This document shows, in pieces, positions 13,010-24,917 of a DNA stretch of 64,000 nucleotides. Each line of letters starts with the position of its first letter. The first letter of the stretch is position 1. The notes beneath the pieces were generated by a model. The model searched no databases. It was not told where the DNA came from and saw nothing but the letters and a program-made list of their open reading frames with translations. The DNA comes from Druceiella hillmani. Its lineage: Eukaryota; Arthropoda; Insecta; Lepidoptera; Hepialidae. The position numbers were made by a program, and so were the translations under genes. The DNA lies in the NCBI GenBank assembly GCA_039881145.1, contig JAYKKI010000067.1, positions 2,617,501 through 2,681,500 on the forward strand. The letters run 5' to 3'.

Positions 13010-13470
13010 ACACATTTCAACAAATTTACTTTTACTTATCATAAACAAATCTCACCCTGATGCGATTGTGATCAGGTGGTTGAGTATTTGAATACCGTGG
13101 GAAACTGGAGAGTTCTCATATAATTTGGTTCTAGAGAGTGAGATAGCAAAAAGGTGATGATCTCGTGAGCCCAGGAATTTGTCAGATATGAAGAAAGGAA
13201 GTTTACTCAATATTGAAGGGCAGAGAATTTTTCCTTTTATTAGGTAGAAAATAAATTACATAAGTCCAACGTTTCTTCCGAGTTGCATGGAATGGAAACC
13301 TACTATACCCAAGAGGAAATCGGTAGGAAATCGAAAGGGGAAGTAACCATACTGTATCACATATGGAATGCACTTTGCACACATTCATTCATCAAGCTGT
13401 ACTTAGCTTTACGTAGGTTCCAAATGATGGAGCCAGATTCTAATCGGTTCTGCACTAATGAAGTGTAGAG
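13010..13470 (-). mobile_element. LINE 3'-end relic, block 1 copy
   Basis: This is the homologue of 28270-28720, where the minus strand keeps an R-T-E-L-Y-R-N-F-L-V-S-R-G-I-Q-I-L-N motif typical of the C-terminus of non-LTR reverse transcriptases. Here the frames are more broken. Shared position in blocks 1 and 2 means it predates their duplication. Confidence 0.5.
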
Positions 13471-14356
13471 CAACTAAACTAATGACAAAGATTGAAAATC
13501 ATTTGATTATGCAGCACAAATCTAGGTTTACGAAACAATGTATTTGCTTACAACATTTTTTTAAATATCTTCTTTAACTAATTACATCCTGTTGTAAAAA
13601 ATATTATAGAATATTGTTAAGGTTTCACAAAGTAATTTTTAAAACTAATAAAATTTTGACGGTAATAAACAAAAAAACAATATAAATGTAATGAATGAAA
13701 AGGGAAAAGCTTTTATTATTTAGGTTTTGAAGTTAATTATGAAAATGACATTATTCCAGCAGTGCCATAACTATTACGCCTCATGCCATCTCTATATATT
13801 ATGGCTATTTATGCCCTTCTACAATAATTTCTGCATTTCCTGATATTTGTATCCTGTACCATGCCACTATTTGCACTGTTCTTTTTGCAGCACTGTTTCC
13901 AGGGATAAGGAAACAGTAATTAGCTTATCACTGTTTGTTTAGACTAAGAAGCCAATAGACCTTAAATATGTCTCAGAAGCATGAACGCCAACAGAAAAAA
14001 AGGAAAAATCCTTCCAGTTATAAGAACTAAAATTTGGACAATTATTTGAAACAGTTTATTCAAAAATGATATTTGGAGAAAAATATATAATTTTGAGTAA
14101 ATAACCATGAACATCCATTAAGAATATATATAAGCAAAACAGCCCTGAAAATGTTTAAATTGCCCTCCTTTCTGCAAGAGACTAAGAAGTAGACTTAAAA
14201 ATATATCGAAAAATTGTTTAGAGAACAATTTTGAAAACTATTGGAAATCTATAGTGGGAAGAAAAGTAGACATAGAAAACTTTTAAAGAAGACCATAGAG
14301 CTTTATCATGTTAATTCTGTTGATTGAGGTTTATTAATTATCTTTAATTTTTTCAG

Positions 14357-14392
14357 TAGTCAAAGACGTCGTAAGCGGTGGTGCTAAACTAG
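14357..14392 (+). CDS. Microexon E1 (Gly/Val segment, 36 nt)
   Basis: The exon lies between TTTTTTCAG and GTAATA, phase 1-1. It reads V-K-D-V-V-S-G-G-A-K-L after the split codon. Phases 0 and 2 both contain stops. E2 shows three synonymous changes and one V to I. Confidence 0.65.
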
Positions 14393-14897
14393 GTAATATT
14401 GCATTTAAAGTACATTATGGTGAAATTTACAAGTGGCTTTTCATTATATTTATATGACATTACGTTTTCATAGTTCAATATTTTCTCTCTATAATATTTA
14501 TTTTTTTATCCTGCTATGCTTGTATACATTTTTGTGCAACGTAGCCAAATGGGCAAAACCAAAATCTTAACATTTTCACCACATCTGTTTCACTGTCATT
14601 CCCTGTCTGTAACATTCTTATAATTTAAATAGTCTTAGACCTATGTCAATAAAATTTTGAAAGTATATGCTTCAGATTGAGATGTCAATTAGTATATAGC
14701 AATATCTTAACAGAAAATAGTGTTCAGTTAAAGGAGGAGTGAAATGATTATATCATTGGATAGGTCTTTTAAAATAAAATTGAGGTTTAATTCAACATTT
14801 ATTATTTTAAGGCCAGTTTGAGAAACATTAAATTTCAAATTGACATGCAATATGGTCTTGAAAAATATGAAAATGATCTAAATCTAGCGTTTGATGA

Positions 14898-14967
14898 GAA
14901 CTTTAAAGTGAAATTATTTCGGTTAACTGCATCAACAGTTAACCGAAATAATTTCACTTTAAAGTTC
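14898..14967. repeat. Perfect 32-bp inverted repeat with a 6-nt loop
   Basis: The left arm 14898-14929 and right arm 14936-14967 are exact reverse complements, with CATCAA between. Block 2 (about 30628-30690) has the left arm and loop but continues with unrelated sequence instead of the right arm. The right arm is therefore a new inverted copy. It ends three bases before the mariner element at 14972. Confidence 0.9.
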
Positions 14968-14971
14968 TGTA

Positions 14972-16014
14972 CGGGTGGTTCAATAAGTATTCACATTTGA
15001 AAACAGATGGCATTGCTAAGGTAAGTCGATGTTATTATTGTGTGTAGCTATGTTTTGAATGAAGTCAAAATAAATTTGTCACTAATTTATAAGTCAGTTT
15101 GGATTTGATTAATGTTTCAGTAAACATACAATGTGATTTTCCCTAAGATGGAAAAATGCAGTATCGTTCAGTGATTCATTTTTTGGTTTTGGGTGGAAAA
15201 ACATATTAGTAGATAAAACCCGTTGTTGTTTATGGGAAAAAAAGCTCACTGGTATGTCAATAGGAACGGTAAGTAATATTTTACGTAATAAAATGGCGAT
15301 GAAAAAGTTGACGTGGTGGGTGCCACGATTTCTCACTGCGGACAACGAGTAGTTGCAGCGATCAAATGCGAACCTGTGTTTGCAGTAATATAAACAAGAC
15401 ATGAACAACCTTTTGCATCATCCGTCTATAAGACTCGGATATTTTACATTCGAAACCAAGTAAGAGTCGTAAAAATTGGTTGCTTCTGGTGAATCTGGTC
15501 CATAGAAGGCTAAGATGGACCCATCAGCTGGAAAATTCACGGCAATGGTTTTTTAGGAAGCAAAAGACATCATATTTGTAGGCTTCTTAAAAAAAAGGAT
15601 TATTCCTGGACCATACTACAGTTAGTTATTGGTTCGCTTCAACAAGAACTTGAAGGGTACTAATACCATTTGGCAAAGGATAAAGTGTTGTTTCACCATG
15701 ATAATGCTACAGTCCAGAATTCGCAAGGCCAATCTACATGAATTGCATTATGAATTGCTGGACTGGACTGTACTGGACTTTTCACCTGACTTGGTACCCT
15801 GTGAATTTTTTTTGTTCTCATATATGTAGAAATAGCATGCTGGAAAAAAAATTTTGCTCAAATGAGGAGGTCATTGTCGAGGCAGAAGCCTATTTTAGAG
15901 ATCATGATATTCCCATTTTTTTGTAGCGGTTAAGAAAATGCTGAAAAATAAATAATTTGTTTTTGTGAAATAGGTGCTTTGGTCCTAATAAGGGTATTTA
16001 TTGAACCACTCTTG
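14972..16014 (+). mobile_element. Degenerate mariner element A, block 1 copy
   Basis: The ends are inverted repeats (GTGGTTCAATAAGTATTC against GTGGTTCAATAAATACCC on the opposite strand) and TA flanks both sides. Inside, transposase remnants read F-T-M-I-M-L-Q (from F-H-H-D-N-A), L-H-E-L-H-Y-E-L-L and F-S-P-D-L-V-P-C-E-F-F-L-F, then S-N-E-E-V-I-V-E-A-E-A-Y-F. It is frameshifted and lacks an intact frame. A copy at 30697-31775 occupies the same intron of block 2. Confidence 0.8.
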
Positions 16015-16345
16015 TACAGATTTCCAGGGACACTATATTGTGTGTGTTCCGATATACACTTGCTTTTTTTGTTCTTAACATTTTGACATCCGTATGTGCG
16101 GCTAAGTTTTCAGCAGACCTACAGGTATTACATACATCCTACCCCCTGTCATCGGTGTTTTTCAAGAGACCTTAAGGCATGAAAATTCAAATAGCTTTTG
16201 GTTCTGCCCCATTTGTAAAATGTTTTACATATATTAATATAAATGTAAGTTTCGACACAATAATAGCACCAATGTGACGTCATTAATTTGTCCAATGTGA
16301 CGTCATTGTGTGTAATTTTTTACAAACAATATTTCTTTTTTTTAG

Positions 16346-16387
16346 TTGGCGATACATTAACAAACCTTGGCGGACTCTTCACTGATG
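16346..16387 (+). CDS. Microexon F1 (Gly/Leu segment, 42 nt)
   Basis: The exon lies between TTTTTTTAG and GTATGT, phase 1-1. It reads V-G-D-T-L-T-N-L-G-G-L-F-T-D after E1. F2 differs at three bases, all synonymous. Similar in pattern to B, which suggests an older exon duplication. Confidence 0.7.
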
Positions 16388-17199
16388 GTATGTTATATCA
16401 TATAACATTTTGTTGTTAGCGTAATAAGTTCGCACCTACTTATGGTCAATATTATATTAGTGAGAACAATGAACTAGTGTAATAATAACATAATTTTTAA
16501 ACATATTCAAGGTAACTAAGTAGTCACACTCTTAAATGAATTTATATTTTATAATAAGGGTTTCTCATATTATGGTTCAAGTATTAAAAATTGGATCAAT
16601 TTTATTCCTTTAAATGTCAATTGTTTCCACTTCTAGAGTTGAATGGTAAAAGTGTCATAAATTTTATTTTTAACTTAGAATAATTTCATGTTAGAAAACA
16701 AGCTTTATTGTTAAATTAAAAAAAATTAAGTTATTAAAAAAATTAAATCTTAAAAAAAATCTTAATTAACTTTTTAATATAGTGTTTGTTGATATATTAA
16801 ATTCTAAATTTTTATAAAGGATACATACATTTAACTGATATATAGAAAGGAATTTGGCAGAACTAAATTTGTGTATGCTTTTTATAAGAAGAAGATATCT
16901 AAATAAATAAAGCGTTTAATTTCTACCTTATGGTTTTATTCCAGAGTATTCTTAGAGTATGTTTTCTTTAAACATCACGAGGGGAATATAAATAAATACC
17001 AATTGATTGGAAAAGTCATGATGCATTTTGGTAACGTAGGATGATAGTTTGTTTTTGAGGTAATCAAGTAATTTTTATTTGTATTGTCGTAATATCATTT
17101 GATAGTTGATATTTCTAGCTTCATTTTGAAAAACAGGTGAGCAATTTGGTTGAGTTTTAGAGATTTTTCAGTAATGGTGGACCAAAGATGAGGATCAAG

Positions 17200-18170
17200 A
17201 TGTATTTCTGCCGTATTTTATTTCCATATAATGGAGTATGCCATCAAGCTTTGTATGAATTTGATGGCATACTTTTACAGTGGCAATGGTCTACAAGAAT
17301 ATGAGCATTAACAATGGTACAGAAAATTTGGTGCTGGTGATCTTCATCTCAACAAACACAACTCAGTCAGGGACGCTATCCGAAGAGCCTGCAAATGTAA
17401 GGCGAGGTTCCTCGGCAGGTGTCTCTGACCGAGGTAACAATAACATCAGGGTTTTAATTGAGTGAAATTCACATTACATGACACAAATGACTGCAGAAAC
17501 ATAAGCTAGGATAAGCAGAGAAGGTGGAATACTTAATCACGTATGACTAGTAATTAGTGATGAGAAATGGATTGTTTACAACAATGTGGCATGCAGACTG
17601 CCTTGGTTCTAAGGTGAAGTGCACTATCACGATGCAACCAAGACTGTATTGTTTGCAATTGGACAGTTTTGAATGAGTCCTTCATGCAGAAATGTCCAGA
17701 GCTCAATAATTGTAAAAGAGTTGTGTTTTATCATGGCAACACGAGATCATAACAAGTTTGGTCGCCCATCACAAATGGTTGAAATGTGAATGAAGTGTCC
17801 TACTACACCTTTAAAAAAATATTGTCATTTCTTTACATTTTTTTTTATAAAATATAAAATTATTCTTTTGAAAATGAAAAGCAAACGCTTATTTACGTTA
17901 CAATGAAATGTCCTACCACATGAATGAAGTGTCCTATCACACCTGTCATACTCTCCTGACGTTAGCCGCCGTTAGACTCTCAATTTTTTCAGCCTTTTAA
18001 AATTCCTTGAGCATTGTAACTTTAAATTCTGGTGAGGTGAGGCTTTTGAACATGTCCAGTTTTTCGCTGATAGATACAGTTTCATCTATGAACAAGGAAT
18101 TATAAAGCTTACTGAAATATGACGAAAAGTTCAACCCTTGTTCTTCATAGAATGAAATAACTTCAAGAAA
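17200..18170 (+). mobile_element. Mariner element B relic, block 1 copy
   Basis: Fragments in order: R-K-F-G-A-G-D-L-H-L (about 17310-17350), S-D-E-K-W-I-V-Y-N-N-V-A (about 17555-17590), degenerate V-V-F-Y-H-G-N (about 17720-17740), and a mariner C-terminal I-I-K-L-T-E-like end near 18100. The relic is present in all four F-to-G introns. Confidence 0.65.
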
Positions 18171-18265
18171 GTTAGAAAAAATGCATCATGACTTTTTAGA
18201 CAATACAATACAATTTTTAGAGAAATAAAATCACATGTACTTCATGCTTTTTACATTTTTTTCAG

Positions 18266-18286
18266 AAAAGAAAACAAAAGCAGACC
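18266..18286 (+). CDS. Microexon G1 (Lys-rich linker, 21 nt)
   Basis: The exon lies between TTTTTTCAG and GTAAGT, phase 1-1. It reads E-K-K-T-K-A-D after F1. Near-identical copies at G2 (one synonymous change) and G3. Confidence 0.7.
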
Positions 18287-19186
18287 GTAAGTACCAGGAA
18301 ATTTTCATTTTTAAAATTGTCAATTCAATTCCTATATGGCTTGTTACAAGTAGGCTTTGACAATTAAATACCCAGTCCTATTGATATGAATGCTGAAATG
18401 TTGACAGCTGTTAAAGTTTACGGGTGTACTATGTGTTGGTTATTTGAATTTGTATTGATAATATAAAATGCTAAATTCTAACTTGACGAACTGGCCATTA
18501 ATGTGTAGTGCCCAATTTTGCAGCTCTTTGAAAGCAAATGTAAGAGATTAGAAATTAGCTTGTTTTTCCTAACAAAAGAGGGAAAATATGTTTTTCACTT
18601 TTAATAAACTTATTTTCCATTTGACAAAACCGGCACAGTAGCAATTCTTTATGCAGTTCCATCTGGATGGAATGAAATAGTTTAAACATTTCAATTTTCT
18701 AGTTTTCTACTCGGAATTATTCTATTGTAATATTGTAAAGGTCAGAGTAAAATTTTAGAAATGTATTATGATTAACATTTTTCCTTCATGTTTTAATAAA
18801 TGAAGTGTTAAAAAGTGTTATTGAACAAAAAAATTACATAATTATCAAGAGATAATATATATTATGCACAGAGTATGATGATTTTATTAAAAATTATTTG
18901 TTTATATCAATGCTACGTGAGTCTCAACCAGTCTTGATGGTGATACTGGTTTATAATATGGATATATATTTTATTCAACATGGTCACTGGTAACCTTTTT
19001 GAAAATCTTTTTACATTTGCTGAACAATGTTAGGAATTTTATAAGAGTTTTACAATGTAATAGATATTTTTTTTAACAACAAAATGTTTTAGTTGGTAAT
19101 GTAAAGCTTATAAAACCACAAGTATCGCTGAAGATATAAACACATGTATTTTTATGACATTTAATAATTTGAAATTTTGTTTTCAG

Positions 19187-19207
19187 CCAAGAAGGAACCA
19201 ACCACCA
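19187..19207 (+). CDS. Microexon A2 (Lys-rich linker, 21 nt)
   Basis: Bounded by TTTTCAG and GTAAGT. Reads P-K-K-E-P-T-T after G1. Relative to A1, one E became K and one K became E, so the net charge is kept. Confidence 0.65.
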
Positions 19208-19439
19208 GTAAGTAACTTTATATTCATTCACTATGACAATAAAATCTTGTCTTTCTACGTGTATTTTATAGCAATTGGCTATGTTTCCAACATAGTCAAT
19301 TTATATGTGAAAGACATGCTTGAACTATTGGACTTGTTTCAAGAAGTGATGATATATTATATATTATGATAATGTATAAAGTCAAGTAATAATATCAGAA
19401 CTACGTTGAAAATAAGTTTCATTAAGAGCGCATCTGATC

Positions 19440-19750
19440 ACGGCAGCAATGTTATTTTCCTAATAAAATTATTGGAGGTTAGTATGTCTAACGATCTAGT
19501 AAAATTTTTTTCTGGTCACTTTAAAGCTTGAAATTAATACATTCAGGTTAGAAATTTCAAATCACAGCCTTGTTCTCTTCAATCTGAAGCCAGCCAAGAT
19601 AGTAATTTAGCCCTTCTTGTTTCTGATTATGATTAATGACATGACTTCAGTTATCAGACATGGCCCATTGCCTTCAGTTTGCTGATGATTTGAAATTTAT
19701 TTTGAGGCAAAATACTAATCTCATGGTGAGTTGTTTTAAGGTGGAATAGG
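19440..19750 (+). mobile_element. Non-LTR reverse transcriptase relic, block 2 copy
   Basis: The plus strand carries I-N-D-M/V-x-S-V-I-like and F-A-D-D-L-K-F-I-L-R motifs (about 19675-19715), the RT catalytic box. Its start (AAATTATTGGAGG.. GATCTAGTAA) matches 41781-41810 in block 4, so the relic is shared between blocks and replaced the region of exon I in block 2. Confidence 0.65.
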
Positions 19751-20668
19751 CTATTTGACTTGATTTTTTAAATTGTTTTACTCCTATATTCACACTACAT
19801 TTATATTTCCAGGATATATGCCGTATTTTTTATATAAATCACTATTAAAGTTTGAATTTTTGAACTTGCACTAAAAATGAAATTTCTGTAATGTCGGCTA
19901 GTGTGACGTTACACACAACGTAAAAATAAACTGTGCTGCCCGCTGAAGGGGATTTTTATTTATTTTCATATTAAAATTATGTATTGATGGTGTGTAGTGC
20001 CACAATGTACAAATATGTCTATAAAAAGTCCACACAAAGTGTTCGTTTCAGTGTCAAGGAGTCTTAAAAAATGAAAGAAATGGCTGCTATTAGCCTGAAG
20101 AGATCTAAACTGCTTTATAGCTCACACAAATGTTTTTAGTGTGAAGATCATTTTGATGTAAGTAATATTCGTGTTTTAAATATGATTATCGATATCAATG
20201 CCTAAACCAAAAGAATAACAACATCAAAATTTTAGTTGTTTTACTCGCTTGTGACGTCATCTGACTTTTAACCAATAACAGGGCATATGCGGCATTGAAT
20301 TTCAAAAAATATTATGATTTCTTTACATTTTTTTTTTTAATATAAACTTATTCTACAAGATGAACACATGACTTCGTTCATGTGGGACTTTTGGAAAATA
20401 TTATTGACTTAACTATATGACATTATAAAATAAACTTTTCGAAGTAAATTTGTTGTGAAATTTCAAATTACCATATTGATAATTAGATAATGGTATGATT
20501 GTAATGAAAAAAGCTTATAAGATACTTACACTTTTTGAAATCTCATGAAGATCCGTGTAGTAGAGATAGATAAGAAATAAACAGACAAGGAGATGAATAT
20601 TCAACAGAACAATCTTTTTATACTCTTTTATTATGTCCCCTAAATAATTTGTTTCCCAAACATTTTTA

Positions 20669-20673
<5 letters not shown>

Positions 20674-20720
<47 letters not shown>
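20674..20720. repeat. (AT)n microsatellite
   Basis: About 23 TA dinucleotides without interruption. Confidence 0.95.
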
Positions 20721-20724
<4 letters not shown>

Positions 20725-20851
20725 TATGTCAATTCTACAATTTTATTATATATATAAATGCAGACATTATTGTCATTTTAATTTAAAAATTTGCAAATTA
20801 CCAAGTATAATACAAAAATAATGTAAGATAAAATGTATTTTTTTGTTTCAG

Positions 20852-20893
20852 TACAAAACCTATTTGCAAATATCGGTGGTGCACTGAATGATG
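20852..20893 (+). CDS. Microexon B2 (Gly/Leu segment, 42 nt)
   Basis: Bounded by TGTTTCAG and GTTCGT. Encodes the same fourteen residues as B1 although five bases differ, which points to selection on the protein. Confidence 0.72.
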
Positions 20894-21529
20894 GTTCGTT
20901 GATTATTTTATAACATTAATGTACTTATTTACTTACTTTCTAAGTTTAAAATATGTACATACAAATATACAGATATACAGGATTATCTTTTAATAAGTGA
21001 CCAAAATTGAACATGATATTCCAGAGCTCAAATCTAAATAAAAATATTTGTCTTAATTGACGATTTATTGGAAATAAACAATTTGGAAACATCTGTTTAA
21101 TTTCAAAAAAATATGGAATGAGTGGTCACCCTAACCACTTTAATTATGAGAATTACATCCGCTCATGAATATTTCAATATTTATGAGCAATCGCGAGCGT
21201 TTTTAAGTTACTTTGTGAAATGAGATTCCAATTTTACTTTTGTACTTTTCATGTGCTTAGAACCGTCATAATAACCATGTTTTTAGTTTTTTATTGAAAT
21301 TGACAATGCAATTTAATGTATTTTAAAAATTGGAATCAACTTATTTAAAATAATTGAAAATTTACTTACGTAATTAATTTCCATTTACACATTTTTACGT
21401 TCTATCCTTAGTGTTATTTTAATAACTTTTCAAGGTTCATTTCACTCAATACATAAATATGCAAGATTTTGTAAATAGTTTTTTAAATAAATTCAATATC
21501 AATCTATTAATTTTAGTTCTCTAAATGAA

Positions 21530-21700
21530 ACACATCTTTTAACTTTATCCCACAATTAAAAATCGAATGGTGTGAGATCTGGTATTCTCTCAGTCCACAG
21601 TATGCGACTTCTTCACCCGATCCATTTTCCTTAGTGACTATTTCAAAAATCGCACACTACTATAGTGCGGTGCGGTAGTGTGCCTCTAAGATGATAAATA
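21530..21700 (-). mobile_element. DUF4817-type mariner relic, block 2 copy
   Basis: The minus strand reads W-T-E-R-I-P-D-L-T-P-F-D-F-stop-L-W-G (about 21605-21550), a clear W-P-x-R-S-P-D-L-T-P-x-D-F-F-L-W-G derivative. Confidence 0.65.
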
Positions 21701-22879
21701 CAGTATGGCTAACAACACTTTACCCATTAAATTTTCAATTATATTCCGTAATACGTCTAAATATGATAATGGAATTATTTGCAGTTATTAATTGTAATAT
21801 GCGTTACTTATATCGCTAACAGAAAAATTGTAGAAAGTTGGGAAAAATTATACATCTTTTTATTTCGTCATACAACTTAGTTACTGTTTTTGAATAATTC
21901 CTTTTAATATAGTCACCTATTGGCATGTAATCCTGTATAAAAATCTTTGTAGACAGATTGGAAAGAAATGAGATAAGGAAGGAAAAGAAAGGAGGCAAAG
22001 GTAATACGGAGTAACGTATGGTATGACTTTTTAAGACGATATTTGGGTATGTGTATCGGACCAGAGTTTAAGTTACTGCACAAGTTAGCACCATATGTGA
22101 ATGCTTATAAAATGACATATTATGCTGCCGCATGAGAAGAGTGAGGAGTTTATCAGGGATTACTTGGTATCACAAATTTGGAGGAAAGGTACGACGGATC
22201 GTATGTATTACTTAGCATGTTACAGAGGATCTCAAAATGTATCAAAGAATAATTGGACCTAATTATATATCACCTCTGTTGTTCGTATCTTAATATATAT
22301 CTTTTGTTTTTTTGCCACAATATTTACGCAAGACTATAAACGTTTTGGATTTAGATAGGTTCTAATCCATTTACTATAGTCCATTACAGTATTACTGTGT
22401 CCTTATATATCAAGTCATGGTTACTTTTATGAAATCCAACTGCCTTTTATAGTTTATAGTTTCATGATGTTTAAATACGTTTTTAAAAAGGATATTTATT
22501 TCCATGTTTGTAGCACTGGCTATCATCTCAGACGCCGTACTTTTGAGTTAAATTATCAAATATGTTTAACTCTTTCTATATTTTTTAGAATGTGGCGCTT
22601 CTATTTGCATAGAAGATTATATGTGGAAAAATTTAAACATTGAACATTTTTATATAAAATAACTTGGCACACTTCATTTCTAAATAAAATAACTTGGCAC
22701 ACTTCTTAATGATTTTTTATTCATTGCATTTCTGAGATAATATAATAAATAAGGTATATTTGAAGCTATAAGGGCAATCTCTTTGGTCAATTACAACCAG
22801 TTTTTTGTTATTTTCATGATCCTTGAATCAATAAAAGAAAATAAATGTAGTAAATAAAAAATTTGGTCTCTTTTTTCAG

Positions 22880-22897
22880 ATAAGAAAAAGCACAATG
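22880..22897 (+). CDS. Microexon C2 (Lys-rich linker, 18 nt)
   Basis: Bounded by TTTTTTCAG and GTAAGT. Reads D-K-K-K-H-N. Confidence 0.7.
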
Positions 22898-23411
22898 GTA
22901 AGTAAATAGGTAGACAAGTAAATAGAGGAATTTTTAATATTAAGATCACCTAATATTCACTTTGGATAGGTCATTTCAAGGATTTTGTATAAAAATTAAT
23001 TGTAAATAATAAAGTATTAATAGTATTTTATTGGGTAATAAATGGGATAAAAGGATAATAATATAATTATAATATTAGATAATATTATAATTACTATATA
23101 TATTCTTTATATAGAATGCTATGCTTTTTATCAGTTCTTTCTTTTTCGTATAAACATATTATTTTATTTCTAGGATATTATCATGTTTCTGATAACACAT
23201 AGGCACAAGTTGTTCTTATCATGGTTTTCTCCTTCTTCAATATATTTCTCCCAAATGTTAACGGTTTCTGGTTATTCTTGTCATGTCTACAAGTCCAACG
23301 TAACCAAACAGCATTTCTTTTTTCACATTCACAAATACACTTTCTTTGACATCGCGACTTTTCTGCGGATGCTATTAATTACTCAATTTGTTACATCATC
23401 TTTTTATATTA

Positions 23412-23610
23412 TACTAGCTGGGACCCACGGTTTCACTCATGTGAAATTCAGAATAAGAAAAGTTATTAAATTTATTTTTCCGCTCGTATGTTGTTCTCTA
23501 AATTATTACCATAGCAAATTTCATCAAAATGTGTCCAGTAGATTTCGCATGATTGACAAACAAATTAACATACAGACAAAAATTATAAAAACAGGTTTGC
23601 TGACTTCTAC
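23412..23610 (+). repeat. CR1/L2-like LINE 3' tail
   Basis: ACTAGCTGGGACCCACGGTT followed by TTTCACTCATGTGAAATTC, and then CAAATTTCATCAAAATGTGT with CAGTAGATTTCGCATGATTG, matches the widely dispersed insect LINE tail that begins ACTAGCTGACCC and contains TTTCATCAAAATCCGTTCAGTAG. The 171-codon frame across it (23183-23698) is not a gene. Confidence 0.55.
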
Positions 23611-24659
23611 TATCATTCTGTGTGCAAAATCAATCACTCGTTTTAAAATAGTTTTCATGTACAGAATTTACTCTGTTACAATTTTAATAATAGTGTAGAT
23701 AAGATTTACTTCTATACGTAACAATTGACATTAATACCTATTGTATATCTCTGTTTTAAGATCGGGAATTTTTATAAATACGCTTTGCACAATCATATTA
23801 TTTGGGTACTTCTAGTTGAGTTAGGAACTTTAAACTCAGCATTGGAATAGTAGATGAGGTCTAACTAGGTTTTTAAACAAATTCTACCATAAATAATTAG
23901 AATGTGTAAAAAGTGTATTTTATCTCTTCTTTAATTGAGTCATTAACCCAGGGGTAAAGTAGTGGAATCTAAACTTGGAAGCGTTGGTGTTAATCTCGGA
24001 ATTATTGTTTTTTAGGTTAAAATGAGACAACAAATTCATTAGCCTACATAGTTGCGGGAAATAAGAAATAAATTTTTTCTTTGAAACTATTAAACTGTTC
24101 TAAAATGTTTAAATATGGATAAATACCCAAGTATCCATGTTAATTTCATTTGGTTTGAATTTTTTGGCAAAAATAAGAATGTAATGAATGTTAATATTTA
24201 TTCTATAATGTGCCATCGTTAACTAGTGGATCAAGGGGGCAAAAATTAGAACCAGACAGAGTGACATCTACAGTTTATAAATTTAGTAAATACACCTAAA
24301 TTATACCTTGGCCAGAGACAATGCTATTTTTTTGAGCAGCCTTCATCCTGCCAATCATGTCATTATCACTTTATATAGTGTTCGAATCATTTCATTTCCC
24401 ATTTTCCATTAACAATGGGCATTTTAAATAAAAAATGCCGAAATTTGCCGAATACTTATCTTCATTTCGCATATAGTTTTGCATTCATTATTTTTGACAG
24501 TCATCAATTAATTGACCCATAAACTAGATCAATAAATTATTATGTTATTTTAAGGCAAGAAAAATGTATCGAGCAAGGAATGTTTATTTCATATGCATAA
24601 TTTTTCTATTTTATATAATTTTCATACACTTTATAACATACTTATTTTGAAATTTTCAG

Positions 24660-24677
24660 ATAAAGAGCACCCTGGAA
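24660..24677 (+). CDS. Microexon D2 (charged linker, 18 nt)
   Basis: Bounded by ATTTTCAG and GTGAGT, phase 1-1. Reads D-K-E-H-P-G after C2. D4 has P replaced by H. Confidence 0.65.
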
Positions 24678-24881
24678 GTGAGTGATTTTTTAAATTTTGT
24701 TTCATAAATTCAATTTTTGACTATTATACTACACATATTGTTTATATTTTAGTCTAATTTACCTTAAAAATTATAACTGGACTGCATAATACTACTTTCA
24801 AAGCAAATTTAAACACGTATTTGACTAAACATAGGTAAAAGTGAATTTACGTTAGAATTAGCAATATTTTTTATATTTCAG

Positions 24882-24917
24882 TTGTTAAAAGTGTAGTGAA
24901 GAGCTCTTTCCAAGCAT
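24882..24917 (+). pseudogene. Degenerate copy of microexon E' in block 2
   Basis: The acceptor TATATTTCAG and upstream intron match E'4 (47042). The first codons read x-V-K-S-V-V-K-S-S, like type E. There is no GT donor at the expected end and the frame runs on for about 50 codons to a TAG, so it is probably not used. A cryptic GTGAAG inside would break the phase. Confidence 0.5.

Noticed and set aside
14818..15000. 60-codon frame across the inverted repeat
   Set aside because: The hairpin arm and mariner end create it; absent in block 2.
23183..23698. 171-codon open frame, the second longest in the window
   Set aside because: It crosses a LINE 3' tail and intron homologous to other blocks, where the frame is not kept; no domain or start context.
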